64,000 nucleotides of DNA from positions 554,001 to 618,000 of the forward strand of contig QENC01000001.1 of the NCBI GenBank assembly GCA_003331005.1, read 5' to 3'. Below the pieces are notes generated by a model. It saw nothing but the letters and a program-made list of their open reading frames with translations, did no database searches and had not been told where the DNA came from. The translations under genes were made by a program, and so were the position numbers. Origin of the DNA: Candidatus Tokpelaia sp. JSC085. Lineage in GTDB: Bacteria > Pseudomonadota > Alphaproteobacteria > Rhizobiales > Rhizobiaceae. Below are positions 44,058 through 54,711 of this stretch, piece by piece (positions within the stretch are counted from its first letter, which is position 1; the number at the start of each line of letters is the position of its first letter).

Positions 44058-44361
44058 GTTCACGTAGCTCAGTAGGATAGAGTACAGGATTCCTAAAATT
44101 GGGCGTTGCAACAGGGAAACCATGTAATGGATCTGCTCAAATTCGGGGGATGCTTCATTGTTTTGCGCACTATGCTAATCCCGAGCCAAGCCTGTTTTCG
44201 TATCAGGAAGGTGTAGAGACTGGACGGGCAGCACCTGATAGCCTGTGATGGTTATGGTGAAGGGACAGTCCAGACCAACAAACGCAAAGTGTCTTGCGGC
44301 GATGAAAATCGCAGTGGTACGAATCCTGGGGTCGTGGGTTCGAATCCCTCCGTGAACGCCA
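44058..44361 (+). tRNA. tRNA-Arg(CCU), interrupted by a group I intron
   Basis: Exon 1 is 44058-44094 and exon 2 is 44322-44361. Joined, they give a 77-nt cloverleaf: acceptor GTTCACG/CGTGAAC, D-arm GCTC...GAGT, anticodon arm CAGGA-TTCCTAA-TCCTG with anticodon CCU, T-loop TTCGAAT, discriminator G and encoded CCA. The 227-nt intron sits directly after the third anticodon base. The T-stem GTGGG/CCCTC has one U-U mismatch. This host gene and intron type are known from Agrobacterium tumefaciens tRNA-Arg(CCU). A hairpin and T-run follow. Confidence 0.92.
44095..44321 (+). ncRNA. Self-splicing group I intron in tRNA-Arg(CCU)
   Basis: 227 nt, no ORF. The exon ends in U (CCU) and the intron ends in G, the two group I boundary bases. 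A GGG at 44101-44103 can pair with exon CCU as the guide (P1, including the U-G wobble). Core segments closely resemble the Azoarcus tRNA-Ile/Agrobacterium IC3-type introns: AGGGAAACCA (about 44113), CAAATTCGG, CCGAGCCAAGC (about 44181), and GTGTAGAGACTGGACGG pairing as P7 with ACAGTCCAG (about 44265). Splicing activity is inferred from this conservation. Confidence 0.9.
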
Positions 44362-44363
44362 TT

Positions 44364-44406
44364 CCTTCTCTTAGAAGGTTGTAGCTTGCCGGATCCGGCT
44401 TTTTTA
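44364..44406 (+). terminator. Terminator-like hairpins after tRNA-Arg
   Basis: CCTTCT-CTT-AGAAGG forms a 6-bp hairpin at 44364-44378. GCCGGATCCGGC at 44388-44399 is followed directly by a run of T residues. Together they probably end the aroKB/tRNA transcript ahead of the convergent hemA. Confidence 0.6.
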
Positions 44407-44488
44407 CTTATCAATGACCGTCTTGGCCGTTACGCTTTGTAAAAAGGGAAGGGTTTGTCTCATATCACTGAACCACGAACTATCCTGA

Positions 44489-45715
44489 TTACCCTGCCGC
44501 TGAAGAATTAAAATCGGAGATGCCAATCGCATTCCAAGTTTCGAGAAGAGCATGCTGCAGCATTCTGATGAGTACATCATCGTGAAATGGTGTTGGCGTA
44601 ATACGCAAGCGTTCCTTTCCCTGGGAAACAGTTGGATAATTTATTGCTTGAATGTAAATGCTGTGCTGCCTAAGCAGGTGATCTGTTGCTTTTGTGCATA
44701 GAGCTGGGTTGCCAACAAAGACCGGCACAATATGGGTTTGTGATGGCATCACTGGAAGGCCTGCGCTTATGAGTGCGTCTTTTGTCTGTTTTGCCTGACG
44801 TTGTTGTAGAGTGCGCTCTCTTTGCGACTTTTTTAGATGGCGGATCGCAGCTGTTGCTGCAGCAGCAATTGATGGAGGAAGAGCAGTCGTAAAAATAAAA
44901 CCTGGTGCATAACAACGCACCGCATCAATAATGCTCCGCGGACCAGTAATATAACCACCGAGGGATCCATATGCCTTAGCCAAGGTCCCCTCAATAATGT
45001 CAATCCGTTCAGTAAGATGATCGCGATCGGTTATACCACCACCACGCACGCCATACATACCAACTGCATGAACTTCATCGAGATAAGTCATAGCATTGTA
45101 TTTTTCCGCGAGGTCAGCAATCTCCCTAATCGGAGCAATATCTCCATCCATAGAGTAAATGGATTCGAAAACAATTAATTTTGCGCGTTCTTGGCCAGCC
45201 GTCTTGAGTAACCTTTCAAGGTGATTAGGATCACTATGACGAAATACCTGTTTTTCCGCACCGGAGCGACGGATGCCTTCAATCATAGAAGCATGATTAA
45301 GCTCATCAGACAAAATCAGGCAATCCGGTAAAAGCTGTGCAATAGTGGAAATGGATGCCTCATTCGAAATAAAACCGGAGGTAAAGACAAGACTGGCTTC
45401 CTTATGATGCAGATCAGCTAATTCTTCTTCAAGCTCTACGAGGTAATGACTTGTTCCAGATATATTGCGTGTACCACCTGCCCCAACTCCTGTATTGCCA
45501 GCTGCAGTGCATAACGCCTGAATAATGTCGGGATGCTGTCCCATGCCGAGATAATCATTTGAGCACCAAACAGTAATTTCCCGCGATTCCACGCCATCGT
45601 GCCAGACAGCGTGTGGAAATGCGCCTACAATCTGTTCTAGATCAGCAAAGACACGATAACGCTTTTCAGTATATAACTGGTTAATTGTTTCTTGAAAAAC
45701 CTTTTTATAATCCAT
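44489..45715 (-). CDS. hemA: 5-aminolevulinate synthase
   Basis: 408 residues. PLP enzyme condensing glycine and succinyl-CoA, the alphaproteobacterial first step of haem synthesis. Glycine-rich [46 protein letters not shown] and the PLP-lysine motif [14 protein letters not shown] (about 245-258) are present. GGAG lies 8 nt before the ATG. No Irr/ICE iron-control box is evident upstream. hemH is also in this window. Confidence 0.97.
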   Translation of the reverse strand: MDYKKVFQETINQLYTEKRYRVFADLEQIVGAFPHAVWHDGVESREITVWCSNDYLGMGQHPDIIQALCTAAGNTGVGAGGTRNISGTSHYLVELEEELADLHHKEASLVFTSGFISNEASISTIAQLLPDCLILSDELNHASMIEGIRRSGAEKQVFRHSDPNHLERLLKTAGQERAKLIVFESIYSMDGDIAPIREIADLAEKYNAMTYLDEVHAVGMYGVRGGGITDRDHLTERIDIIEGTLAKAYGSLGGYITGPRSIIDAVRCYAPGFIFTTALPPSIAAAATAAIRHLKKSQRERTLQQRQAKQTKDALISAGLPVMPSQTHIVPVFVGNPALCTKATDHLLRQHSIYIQAINYPTVSQGKERLRITPTPFHDDVLIRMLQHALLETWNAIGISDFNSSAAG

Positions 45716-47659
<1,944 letters not shown>

Positions 47660-47721
47660 AGTGAAGAACAAAAAAAGTACCCTGAATGATAGCTAGTCGT
47701 TCAAGTATTTGTCATTATTTG

Positions 47722-47762
47722 AATTTTAAAAACTGCTGTTTTTCAGCAGTTTAAAATTTTTT
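47722..47762 (+). terminator. Intrinsic terminator after guaB
   Basis: AACTGCTG-TTTTT-CAGCAGTT forms a perfect stem extended by AAATTTTA/TAAAATTT-type pairing (one bulge) and followed by T residues, about 65 bp after the guaB stop. Confidence 0.75.
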
Positions 47763-47960
47763 ATAAATAAATTATACTGATATACTTATATGCTATTATA
47801 CAATAATATGCTATAATGAGATTTTATCCGCATTGCTAGCTATTTTCTTGCCAAATTCCTAAACCCAGGCTATAATGGTTTAGCATGATCTTCCGGAAAT
47901 CATGATGTTATTCCACGTTCTGCTTTGCACAGAGCAGGCGCATAAGGAAGGATGATATTG

Positions 47961-48563
47961 ATGGCTCACCACCTTTTGATGCCGAAAGCGACTGCAGTCT
48001 GGCTTGTGGATAATACAGCTCTTTCTTTCAATCAGATCGCAACTTTTTGCAATTTGCACCCGCTTGAAATAAAGGCAATTGCTGACGGTGATGCTGCACA
48101 GGGCATAAAAGGACTGAATCCGATGATAACCGGTCAGCTTACGCATGAGGAAATCGCCAAGGGAGAGGAGAATAAAGATTACCGGCTAAAACTTTCCGCA
48201 CCTAAGGTCCATATTCCTACAAACAAGCGCCGGAGTGCCCGTTATACACCGCTTTCCAGACGACAGGATAGACCTAATGCTATTCTATGGTTGGTGCGTC
48301 ACCACCCGGAGATGAAGGATATGCAGATTGCTCGCCTTATTGGTACAACAAAAGCTACAATTGAACAAGTCCGTAACCGTACTCACTGGAATTCATCCAA
48401 TCTAACACCATCTGATCCAGTTATGTTAGGTCTTTGTTCTCAGATTGATCTCGATGATGAAGTGGAATATGCAGCAGGAAATCGCCCAATGGTATCGGAA
48501 GGTGGAACTTTGCTTCCTGCTTCAGCGACAGAAGATCTTGATCTGACGTGGAAACATCGCTGA
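47961..48563 (+). CDS. trcR: Cell cycle transcriptional regulator TrcR (DUF1013)
   Basis: 200 residues. DUF1013 protein, essentially restricted to alphaproteobacteria. Recognisable features are LLMPKATAVWLVDNTALSFNQIATFC at the N terminus and the conserved GLNPMITGQLT and RPNAILWLVRHHPEMKDMQIARLIGTTKATIE, a helix-turn-helix-like segment. Named TrcR from work in Sinorhizobium; it probably binds DNA. The ATG at 47961 has AAGGATG upstream. Its usual next gene does not follow; a tRNA-Ala on the other strand comes next. Confidence 0.88.
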   Translation: MAHHLLMPKATAVWLVDNTALSFNQIATFCNLHPLEIKAIADGDAAQGIKGLNPMITGQLTHEEIAKGEENKDYRLKLSAPKVHIPTNKRRSARYTPLSRRQDRPNAILWLVRHHPEMKDMQIARLIGTTKATIEQVRNRTHWNSSNLTPSDPVMLGLCSQIDLDDEVEYAAGNRPMVSEGGTLLPASATEDLDLTWKHR

Positions 48564-48616
48564 TAAGACATGCATCCACAATAAGCTTTCAGACAGATCA
48601 GGCTCAATCAATGCAA

Positions 48617-48692
48617 TGGTGGAGCTAAGCGGATTCGAACCGCTGCCCTTCTGCATGCCATGCAGGTGCTCTCCCATCTGAGCTATAGCCCC
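48617..48692 (-). tRNA. tRNA-Ala(GGC)
   Basis: 76 nt read on the minus strand. Acceptor GGGGCTA/TAGCTCC contains the G3-U70 pair that defines alanine tRNAs. D-arm GCTCAGATGGGAGAGC, anticodon loop with GGC in CTGCATGGCATGCAG, T-arm GCGGTTCGAATCCGC, discriminator A, encoded CCA. No intron. Confidence 0.97.
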
Positions 48693-48863
48693 CAACAACC
48701 ACTCTAATCTAAAATCCTCTTTATACCACTATCATCATAAATAAGAAAGATGAAAGAAGATACAGGAGCGATTGCTACTCCGCTTATCTCTTCTAATAGA
48801 TCTGAGCTTTTGGGGAAAAAGTATTGGATTACTTGATGGAACAGGGAGCAGACAGAATCAATA

Positions 48864-49694
48864 TCAATCATATAAGGTATCATTGCCATCAGCTTCACTT
48901 TGTTTCAATTTCTCAATCGTTGGCGTTGAGATGATATTATAGCCGGAATCAACATAATGGATTTCACCTGTTACACCAGATGACATATCTGATAAAAGAT
49001 AAAGTGCAGATTGGCCAATCTCAGAAATATCAACCGTGCGGCGCAACGGTGCGTTGCAGGATTGATAAGAAAAGATTGCCCTGGCAGAACCAATGCCACT
49101 GCCTGCAAGTGTACGCACAGGACCCGCTGAAATGGCATTGATGCGAATTCTCTGCGGTCCGCAATCATAAGCGAGATAGCGTACCATGGATTCCAGTGCT
49201 GCCTTGGCAATACCCATAATATTATAATTTGGCACAACACGCATAGAAGCCCCATAAGTTAAGGTCAGGATTGAACCGCCATCGGGCATCAACACCTGTA
49301 CCCGCTGCACAATTTCTGTAAGGGAATAAGCAGAAATGACCATCGTTCTGCTAAAGTTGTCACGTGTTGTCACATCAACATAACGACCTTTTAATTCCGA
49401 TCTGTCAGAAAAACCGATAGCATGCACAACAAAATCAATTGTTCCCCATTCCCGTTTCAGGGTTTCAAAAACAGAATCAATCATCGTAATATCTTCTACA
49501 TCACAAGGCAAAAGCAACTTTGCACCTAGCCTCTCTGCAAGAGGTTTGACCCTTCTGCCGAATGCCTCTCCTTGATAGGTAAAGGCCAGCTGCGCTCCGG
49601 AACCTGCTAATTGACGAGCAATCCCCCAAGCGATCGAATGATCATTGGCTACGCCCATAATAAGGCCCCGCTTGCCCTCCATTAACCCTTCCAT
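48864..49694 (-). CDS. fabI: Enoyl-[acyl-carrier-protein] reductase (NADH) FabI
   Basis: 276 residues. Last reduction step of fatty-acid elongation. Rossmann-type SDR with GLIMGVANDHSIAWGIARQLA, HAIGF, and the YNIMGIAKAALES catalytic Tyr-x6-Lys. The start is ATG 49694 (MEGLMEGKRG) with GGAG about 7 nt upstream; a longer frame through the fabB end is a shadow. The leader contains an 8-G run (minus strand; 49706-49713). Third gene of fabA-fabB-fabI. FabI is the triclosan/isoniazid-type target family. Confidence 0.96.
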   Translation of the reverse strand: MEGLMEGKRGLIMGVANDHSIAWGIARQLAGSGAQLAFTYQGEAFGRRVKPLAERLGAKLLLPCDVEDITMIDSVFETLKREWGTIDFVVHAIGFSDRSELKGRYVDVTTRDNFSRTMVISAYSLTEIVQRVQVLMPDGGSILTLTYGASMRVVPNYNIMGIAKAALESMVRYLAYDCGPQRIRINAISAGPVRTLAGSGIGSARAIFSYQSCNAPLRRTVDISEIGQSALYLLSDMSSGVTGEIHYVDSGYNIISTPTIEKLKQSEADGNDTLYD

Positions 49695-49743
49695 ATAAAT
49701 CTCCGCCCCCCCCTTCCCCGCGCGTGAGCACCCTTTCTCTTTC

Positions 49744-50967
49744 TCAACATCTTTTCTGAAAAACCAATGTTGCGTTCGTACCTCCAAACCCAAATGTATT
49801 TGAAAGTGCAGTGGTTAATTCAACATCATCCATTCTCTCTCGTACAATCGGCATATCCGATAACACAGGATCTAGCTCATCAATATTATGACTTGCACAT
49901 ATAAAGCGATTCTGCATCATTAAAAGCGTATAAATAGCTTCATGCACACCTGCTGCACCGAGTGAATGTCCGGTTAACGATTTTGTTGCTGCAATTGGCG
50001 GACATTTTTCAACCGAACCCCAAATACGCCGAATTGCATCAAGTTCTGGCGGATCCCCCACTTGGGTTGATGTTGCATGCGGGTTAATATAATCAATCTT
50101 ATCTATGACATTGGCAAGTGCCATCCGCATACAACGCTCAGCTCCTTCTCCTGATGGAGCAACCATATCATATCCGTCAGATGTTGCGCCATAACCTATT
50201 ACTTCTGCATAAATTCTGGCACCGCGAGCCTTGGCGACTTCCAATGTTTCAAGGACAAGGACACCGCCGCCACCGGAAATAACAAAACCGTCCCTGTTAA
50301 TGTCGTAGGCCCGTGAAGCTTGCTGTGGCATGTCATTATATCTGGAAGACATCGCTCCCATAGCATCGAAAAGTCCGGATAGTGTCCAATCAATGTCCTC
50401 ACAGCCACCTGCAAAGATACGATCCTGCTTACCATACCGGATCATTTCATATGCATTCCCTATACAGTGATTGGATGTTGCACAGGCGGAAGAGATAGAA
50501 AAATTTATGCCTTTAATCTTAAAAAAAGTGGCAAGCGTTGCCGAAGCTGTTGAACACATTGCCTTTGGTACTGCAAATGGGCCAACCCGTTTAGGCCCCC
50601 CTTTTTCCTTCATGATATTGGCTGCGGTGACAATGGCACGGGTAGAAGGTCCCCCTGACCCCATTATAATTCCGGTCCGTTCATTGGAAACTTCAACATC
50701 TTCTAGACCTGAATCAGCAATTGCTTGAGTCATGGCAATATGATTCCATGCTGTTCCACGACCGTGAAAGCGCATGGCACGGCGGTCAACCAACGTCTCA
50801 AAATCAATATTCGGCATGGCATAAACTCGGCTGCGAAAACCCAGCTCTGCATATTCGGCTGCATATGAAATACCAGATTTTCCTACTTTCAGAGAAGAAA
50901 GCACTTCCTGTGGGTTGTTTCCAATAGAGGAAACAATCCCCATGCCAGTCACGACAACTCGACGCAT
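49744..50967 (-). CDS. fabB: Beta-ketoacyl-ACP synthase I FabB
   Basis: 407 residues. Condensing enzyme needed for unsaturated fatty-acid synthesis together with FabA. Active-site Cys in ISSACATSNHCIGNA (about residue 163) and catalytic His residues in NPHATSTQVGDPPE and KSLTGHSLGAAG. The C-terminal SNTFGFGGTNATLVF loop is intact. It lies 65 bp after fabA. Confidence 0.97.
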   Translation of the reverse strand: MRRVVVTGMGIVSSIGNNPQEVLSSLKVGKSGISYAAEYAELGFRSRVYAMPNIDFETLVDRRAMRFHGRGTAWNHIAMTQAIADSGLEDVEVSNERTGIIMGSGGPSTRAIVTAANIMKEKGGPKRVGPFAVPKAMCSTASATLATFFKIKGINFSISSACATSNHCIGNAYEMIRYGKQDRIFAGGCEDIDWTLSGLFDAMGAMSSRYNDMPQQASRAYDINRDGFVISGGGGVLVLETLEVAKARGARIYAEVIGYGATSDGYDMVAPSGEGAERCMRMALANVIDKIDYINPHATSTQVGDPPELDAIRRIWGSVEKCPPIAATKSLTGHSLGAAGVHEAIYTLLMMQNRFICASHNIDELDPVLSDMPIVRERMDDVELTTALSNTFGFGGTNATLVFQKRC

Positions 50968-51032
50968 AAATCTCTCCTTTGTCGCCTGCTAAAGGCTCAA
51001 AGCTTTATCGTTCCTTTCTGCTGCCTTCAGTT

Positions 51033-51542
51033 CTAATCAGTTCTAAAAAGACCAACCCGTAAATCATTAGCTTGAGAAATGATCTCATTATCTGCCTTCA
51101 TCCAACCTTCAGCGATTCCTAATATAAGACGTCCACGCATGATACGTCTCAAATCAACACCATACTGAAGAAGTTTTGTCTTGGGTGTCACCATTCCATT
51201 AAATTTAACTTCCCCAGTTGAAATAGCACGCCCTCGCCCAGGCAAACCTAGCCAGCCAAGGAAAAAACCTGTTAATTGCCAAAGAGCATCAAGTCCAAGG
51301 CATCCTGGCATAACAGGGTCCCCTAAAAAATGGCAGGGGAAAAACCAAAAATCAGGAGTAATAACGAGTTCCGCTCGAATCAATCCCTTGCAATATTTAC
51401 CACCGGCCTCCATTATATCAGTAATACGATCAAACATCAACATTGGGGGTGCAGGAAGCTGTGCATTGCCTGCCCCGAACATTTCTCCGCGTGCACAGGA
51501 CAGCAGGTCCTCGTAGGTGTAGCTTGACTTCTGTTCAACCAT
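51033..51542 (-). CDS. fabA: 3-hydroxydecanoyl-ACP dehydratase/isomerase FabA
   Basis: 169 residues. Hot-dog fold enzyme that introduces the cis double bond. Catalytic His in [22 protein letters not shown] (about 70) and the conserved Asp in GLDAL. The N terminus has GTG and two ATGs in a row (51548, 51545, 51542); I chose the last because GGAG is 5 nt from it. The stop lies inside a near-perfect duplication of CAGTTCTAAT (51028-51047), so the final residues may have changed recently. The irr gene that often adjoins fabA in relatives is absent. Confidence 0.95.
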   Translation of the reverse strand: MVEQKSSYTYEDLLSCARGEMFGAGNAQLPAPPMLMFDRITDIMEAGGKYCKGLIRAELVITPDFWFFPCHFLGDPVMPGCLGLDALWQLTGFFLGWLGLPGRGRAISTGEVKFNGMVTPKTKLLQYGVDLRRIMRGRLILGIAEGWMKADNEIISQANDLRVGLFRTD

Positions 51543-51883
51543 CATCACTCCATTCGTTCAGTCATTATCACACCCATCACGCAGCCCTCACGCTGGAGCG
51601 CTGCCTGTCAGTTATTCTGTTCTCTAACATAATAAGACCACTTAAGTAAAATGTTTAAGACTGGAACGAACTGTTCGCTTGGAATCGATGTCCTATACAT
51701 GTATACTATATGACAACTCTTTATCTTGAGAACTTATACACTAGGACGACTCCTCAGAAGTAATAATCATCTGCTTTGATACGACCGTCTCGTTGAACCT
51801 GTCTGCTGTCAGAACCCCTACCCTCTTCTTGAAGGGTCGTGTCAACCTTCCTGGTTGTGAACAAGAAAAGCTTTCCCCGCATT
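51543..51883. other. Spacer between fabA and yidD
   Basis: About 340 bp with no recognisable gene; only the fabA promoter is expected here. Confidence 0.5.
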
Positions 51884-52225
51884 TCATGTCTTCGGATGAT
51901 CTCTATTCTTTCCTAATAAGTAGCGCCACGGGGTATACCACGAATAAGAGCTTCCAAGAGTGATAGGAACAGGATCAAAACCATAGGTCCCACAGGGACC
52001 ACAGCGTATCAGACGAAGAAATCCAAGACAGCTACCAGACCACAGACCATGACGGGCAATTGCTTCATAAGTATATTCTGAACAGGTTGGTATGTGTCGG
52101 CAGTGAGCACCAGTCAAGCTGGAAAGGGTCAGTTGATAAGATCGTATTAATATGATGCCAAAGATCCGACCGGGGGTTCTATGCCACGGACTATGAAAAT
52201 TTCTGGTCTTTTTTATTATGGTCAT
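51884..52225 (-). CDS. yidD: Membrane protein insertion efficiency factor YidD
   Basis: 113 residues. Small, membrane-associated partner of YidC. The family core is IRSYQLTLSSLTGAHCRHIPTCSEYTYEAIARHG with its conserved cysteines (about 28-62), then RLIRCGPCGTYGFDPVP. It overlaps the upstream IscU-like gene by 4 nt. In many bacteria yidD sits beside rnpA and yidC; in this group it follows an IscU-like gene. Confidence 0.92.
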   Translation of the reverse strand: MTIIKKTRNFHSPWHRTPGRIFGIILIRSYQLTLSSLTGAHCRHIPTCSEYTYEAIARHGLWSGSCLGFLRLIRCGPCGTYGFDPVPITLGSSYSWYTPWRYLLGKNRDHPKT

Positions 52226-52659
52226 AATGTTCTCTGATGTTCAATTTTCTCTATACAGTCTGTTAGAGCGTCAAATATAAGCATTATAGAAGCATGGCGT
52301 ACTTTATAACTTTTTACTGATGCAAGACAAGAAAAAGCTGAAAATTTTCCAGACGGAGGCGGTCCATTTTCTGTGAGCATGGCAAGCGTTGTTGCTTTTA
52401 ATTGTTTCAGCTCATGGGCTGTAAGCCCAATAATGTGCTGCGCCATAATAGAAGCGGAAGCCTGCCCCAACGCACAGGCACTCACTGTCTGGGCAAAATC
52501 AGTAACCATACCATTTTGCATTTTTAAATAAACTTTTATCGTTGAACCGCACAATCTGGACGATTTCTGTGTTGTTACATCAGGGTTTGCCAACTGCCCA
52601 AGTCTACTGATGTGAGCTGCATAGCTCAGAATTTCACTGTTATAAATATTGTCAATCAT
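52222..52659 (-). CDS. IscU/NifU-like iron-sulfur cluster scaffold protein
   Basis: 145 residues. The three conserved cysteines are in RLCGSTIKV (about 36), ACALGQASASI (about 62) and DALTDCIE (about 135), matching the scaffold positions of IscU/SufU/NifU N-domains. ENGPPPSGKF is a further family marker of the alphaproteobacterial version. Start at ATG 52659 (MIDNIYNSEILSYA). Divergent from folE and overlapping yidD, an arrangement I recognise in Hyphomicrobiales. A role in Fe-S assembly is likely but not proven. Confidence 0.85.
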   Translation of the reverse strand: MIDNIYNSEILSYAAHISRLGQLANPDVTTQKSSRLCGSTIKVYLKMQNGMVTDFAQTVSACALGQASASIMAQHIIGLTAHELKQLKATTLAMLTENGPPPSGKFSAFSCLASVKSYKVRHASIMLIFDALTDCIEKIEHQRTL

Positions 52660-52793
52660 TTTTGATGAACCCAGCATTTCTTTTGAGAAAGAACCCTTTG
52701 CAACAAGAAAAACAAGACTTTGTAATCTACAGTAACACGTTTATATAGTGCATACTTTTTTTATGCATCGGCACTAGGCTGGAGAATAAAATT

Positions 52794-53414
52794 ATGATTT
52801 TTTCAAAAAGCAGAAACAGCGAAAAATCCACGGTGCTACGCAGTAAAGAAAATCCGACCAAGGAAGAGGCTAAACAAGCAATCCGCACACTGCTACTCTG
52901 GGCAGGCGAAAATCCTGAACGCGAGGGTTTGTTGAAAACTCCGGAAAGGGTTATAAAAGCTTATGGTGAGCTTTTCGGCGGGTATAGCCAATCAGTTGAA
53001 GATATTCTTGGTACAGTATTTAAGGATGTTTCCGGATATGATGAACCAGTGCTTATCAAGGATATATCATTCTTCTCTCATTGTGAGCATCATATGGTGC
53101 CTATAATCGGAAAAGCACATGTGGCTTATCAACCGGATGGACAGGTGATTGGGCTTTCTAAAGTTTCTCGTACAGTAGAAGTATTTGCTCGACGCTTACA
53201 GACACAGGAAGCAATGACAGCTCAGATAGCCGATGCATTTGACAGGCATTTAAAACCGCGAGGTGTAGCTGTACTTATTGAAGCTGAGCATCTTTGCATG
53301 ACTATGCGTGGTGTGCAAAAACAGGGTTCGACTACAGTCACAATAGCTCTCCGCGGCATGTACAAAAGCGATAAAAATGCTCAAGCATCTTTTATGAAAA
53401 TGGTAGAGGGATAA
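52794..53414 (+). CDS. folE: GTP cyclohydrolase I
   Basis: 206 residues. First enzyme of folate synthesis, making dihydroneopterin triphosphate. Zinc ligands in [20 protein letters not shown] (about 93-112) and [16 protein letters not shown] (about 163-178) are complete. [16 protein letters not shown] is the N-terminal family signature. hisI follows 5 bp downstream. Confidence 0.97.
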   Translation: MIFSKSRNSEKSTVLRSKENPTKEEAKQAIRTLLLWAGENPEREGLLKTPERVIKAYGELFGGYSQSVEDILGTVFKDVSGYDEPVLIKDISFFSHCEHHMVPIIGKAHVAYQPDGQVIGLSKVSRTVEVFARRLQTQEAMTAQIADAFDRHLKPRGVAVLIEAEHLCMTMRGVQKQGSTTVTIALRGMYKSDKNAQASFMKMVEG

Positions 53415-53419
53415 TAAAG

Positions 53420-53830
53420 ATGGATTTCTCACCGAGAATAGAAGAAAAAAAATGCAAAGAAGCTAATGTTTTTGCTCCGCATTTTGATGCAAATGGTTTT
53501 TTGACTGCGATAATGACTGATGTGGTGAGTCGTGAACTACTTATGGTTGCTCATATGAATGCACAAGCCCTTGGCTTAACTTTGGAAACAGGCATTGCCC
53601 ATTTTTGGTCACGCTCCCGAAATTGCCTGTGGAAAAAAGGGGCAAGCTCAGGCAATCTACTGTATGTCAAGGAGATTCACACGGATTGTGATCAGGATGC
53701 CCTTTGGCTTAAAGTACAGGTTAAAGGAGATGGAGCTGCATGCCATACTGGTGCTAAAAGTTGCTTTTACCGGCAGCTTAATGTGGATAAAAATGTGGTA
53801 CGCTTGATAAGCGATTTTCTTTTTTCATAG
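53420..53830 (+). CDS. hisI: Phosphoribosyl-AMP cyclohydrolase
   Basis: 136 residues, cyclohydrolase only (no HisE fusion). Third step of histidine synthesis. Motifs are [26 protein letters not shown], the metal-binding [15 protein letters not shown] and [13 protein letters not shown] with the zinc cysteines. Paired with folE, as in many alphaproteobacteria; other his genes are not in the window. Confidence 0.96.
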   Translation: MDFSPRIEEKKCKEANVFAPHFDANGFLTAIMTDVVSRELLMVAHMNAQALGLTLETGIAHFWSRSRNCLWKKGASSGNLLYVKEIHTDCDQDALWLKVQVKGDGAACHTGAKSCFYRQLNVDKNVVRLISDFLFS

Positions 53831-54006
53831 AAAAATAGAAATGTGACCATTTTTGAAAAACCATCTTCTTGCAAGATAATATAGATGTGGATATGCATTT
53901 CATTTTTCTTTTGAAAATCTGAAAAAAGCAATAATCTGGAAAAGCGGTTTGTAAGAGGTTCAGCAATTTGTTATATACTTTTTTTGTCACTAGTAAAATT
54001 GCTACT

Positions 54007-54094
54007 GCGGTCATGGCGGAATTGGTAGACGCGCAGCGTTGAGGTCGCTGTGGGATAATAACCCGTGGAAGTTCGAGTCTTCTTGACCGCACCA
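54007..54094 (+). tRNA. tRNA-Leu(GAG)
   Basis: 88 nt, class II with a long variable arm. Acceptor GCGGTCA/TGACCGC, anticodon arm CAGCG-TTGAGGT-CGCTG with anticodon GAG, variable arm around TGGGATAATAACCCG, T-loop TTCGAGT, discriminator A and encoded CCA. No intron. Confidence 0.96.
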
Positions 54095-54144
54095 TTATGC
54101 AAGACGATCTCGCGGAAATGGGTTCAATTAGTATTACATCATAC

Positions 54145-54711
54145 CTACCCGAAAGTATACCAGACACGCCTCTGCCCGCTCCGTACTAACTTTGCTCCTG
54201 ACTGATAAAATCCGGTGAAGAATTCTCCTGAATGTGCAGCGAGGCGAACCTGGGTTAATGAATGTGTCACTTCGAGCGTATCAAAACCACAGCGTATCAT
54301 ATTGGATACCTGATCAATCAAGATATCGCCTACAGCCCTTAGCTCTCCTAAATAGAAATGGCATGTTCTGAGTTGTACAGCCTTGGAATAAGAACGTCCA
54401 TCATCAAAAACTGGAAAATCGAGAGCAAGTAGCGGAATAACCGACAAGAATGGCAACAATGGTTCAATATCGTCACCTGCTGCAACGAAAATACCTATTT
54501 GGTCATTTTCACATGTTGCTGAACATGTCTGCATAACTTGCTGTTTCCACTGCGTCAGTGGCAAGATGAGCTTGCGATGATCTTCTTTTTCACGCCTCTC
54601 TACATTAATGTAAAGATTTTCCCGAAAACCACCTATGCCCCATATTTTTTTGTTGTCATTCGGTATAGGACACCTCCCTCTATTCAGCAGCTGTCTTGTC
54701 AGCAGTGCCAT
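54145..54711 (-). CDS. DUF934 protein of the sulfite-reduction cluster
   Basis: 188 residues. The DUF934 core is visible from LPLLALDFPVFDDGRSYSKAVQLRT through GELRAVGDILIDQVSNMIRCGFDTLEV (about 90-150). Function is unknown, but the family almost always adjoins cysI/cysH and is thought to serve sulfite reduction. The first usable start (54711) overlaps cysI by 32 bp; homologues begin nearer KKIWGIGGF, so the first 20 residues are uncertain. I see no cysH between it and cysI. Confidence 0.85.
   Translation of the reverse strand: MALLTRQLLNRGRCPIPNDNKKIWGIGGFRENLYINVERREKEDHRKLILPLTQWKQQVMQTCSATCENDQIGIFVAAGDDIEPLLPFLSVIPLLALDFPVFDDGRSYSKAVQLRTCHFYLGELRAVGDILIDQVSNMIRCGFDTLEVTHSLTQVRLAAHSGEFFTGFYQSGAKLVRSGQRRVWYTFG

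Noticed and set aside
44175-44414. 79-codon minus-strand frame containing GGIRTHDPRIRT across tRNA-Arg exon 2
   Set aside because: This is the well-known artefact of translating the antisense of a tRNA gene; it overlaps the intron and exon 2.
53778-54167. 129-codon minus-strand frame across tRNA-Leu
   Set aside because: Antisense of the tRNA plus flanking AT-rich sequence; no family similarity, no ribosome binding site.
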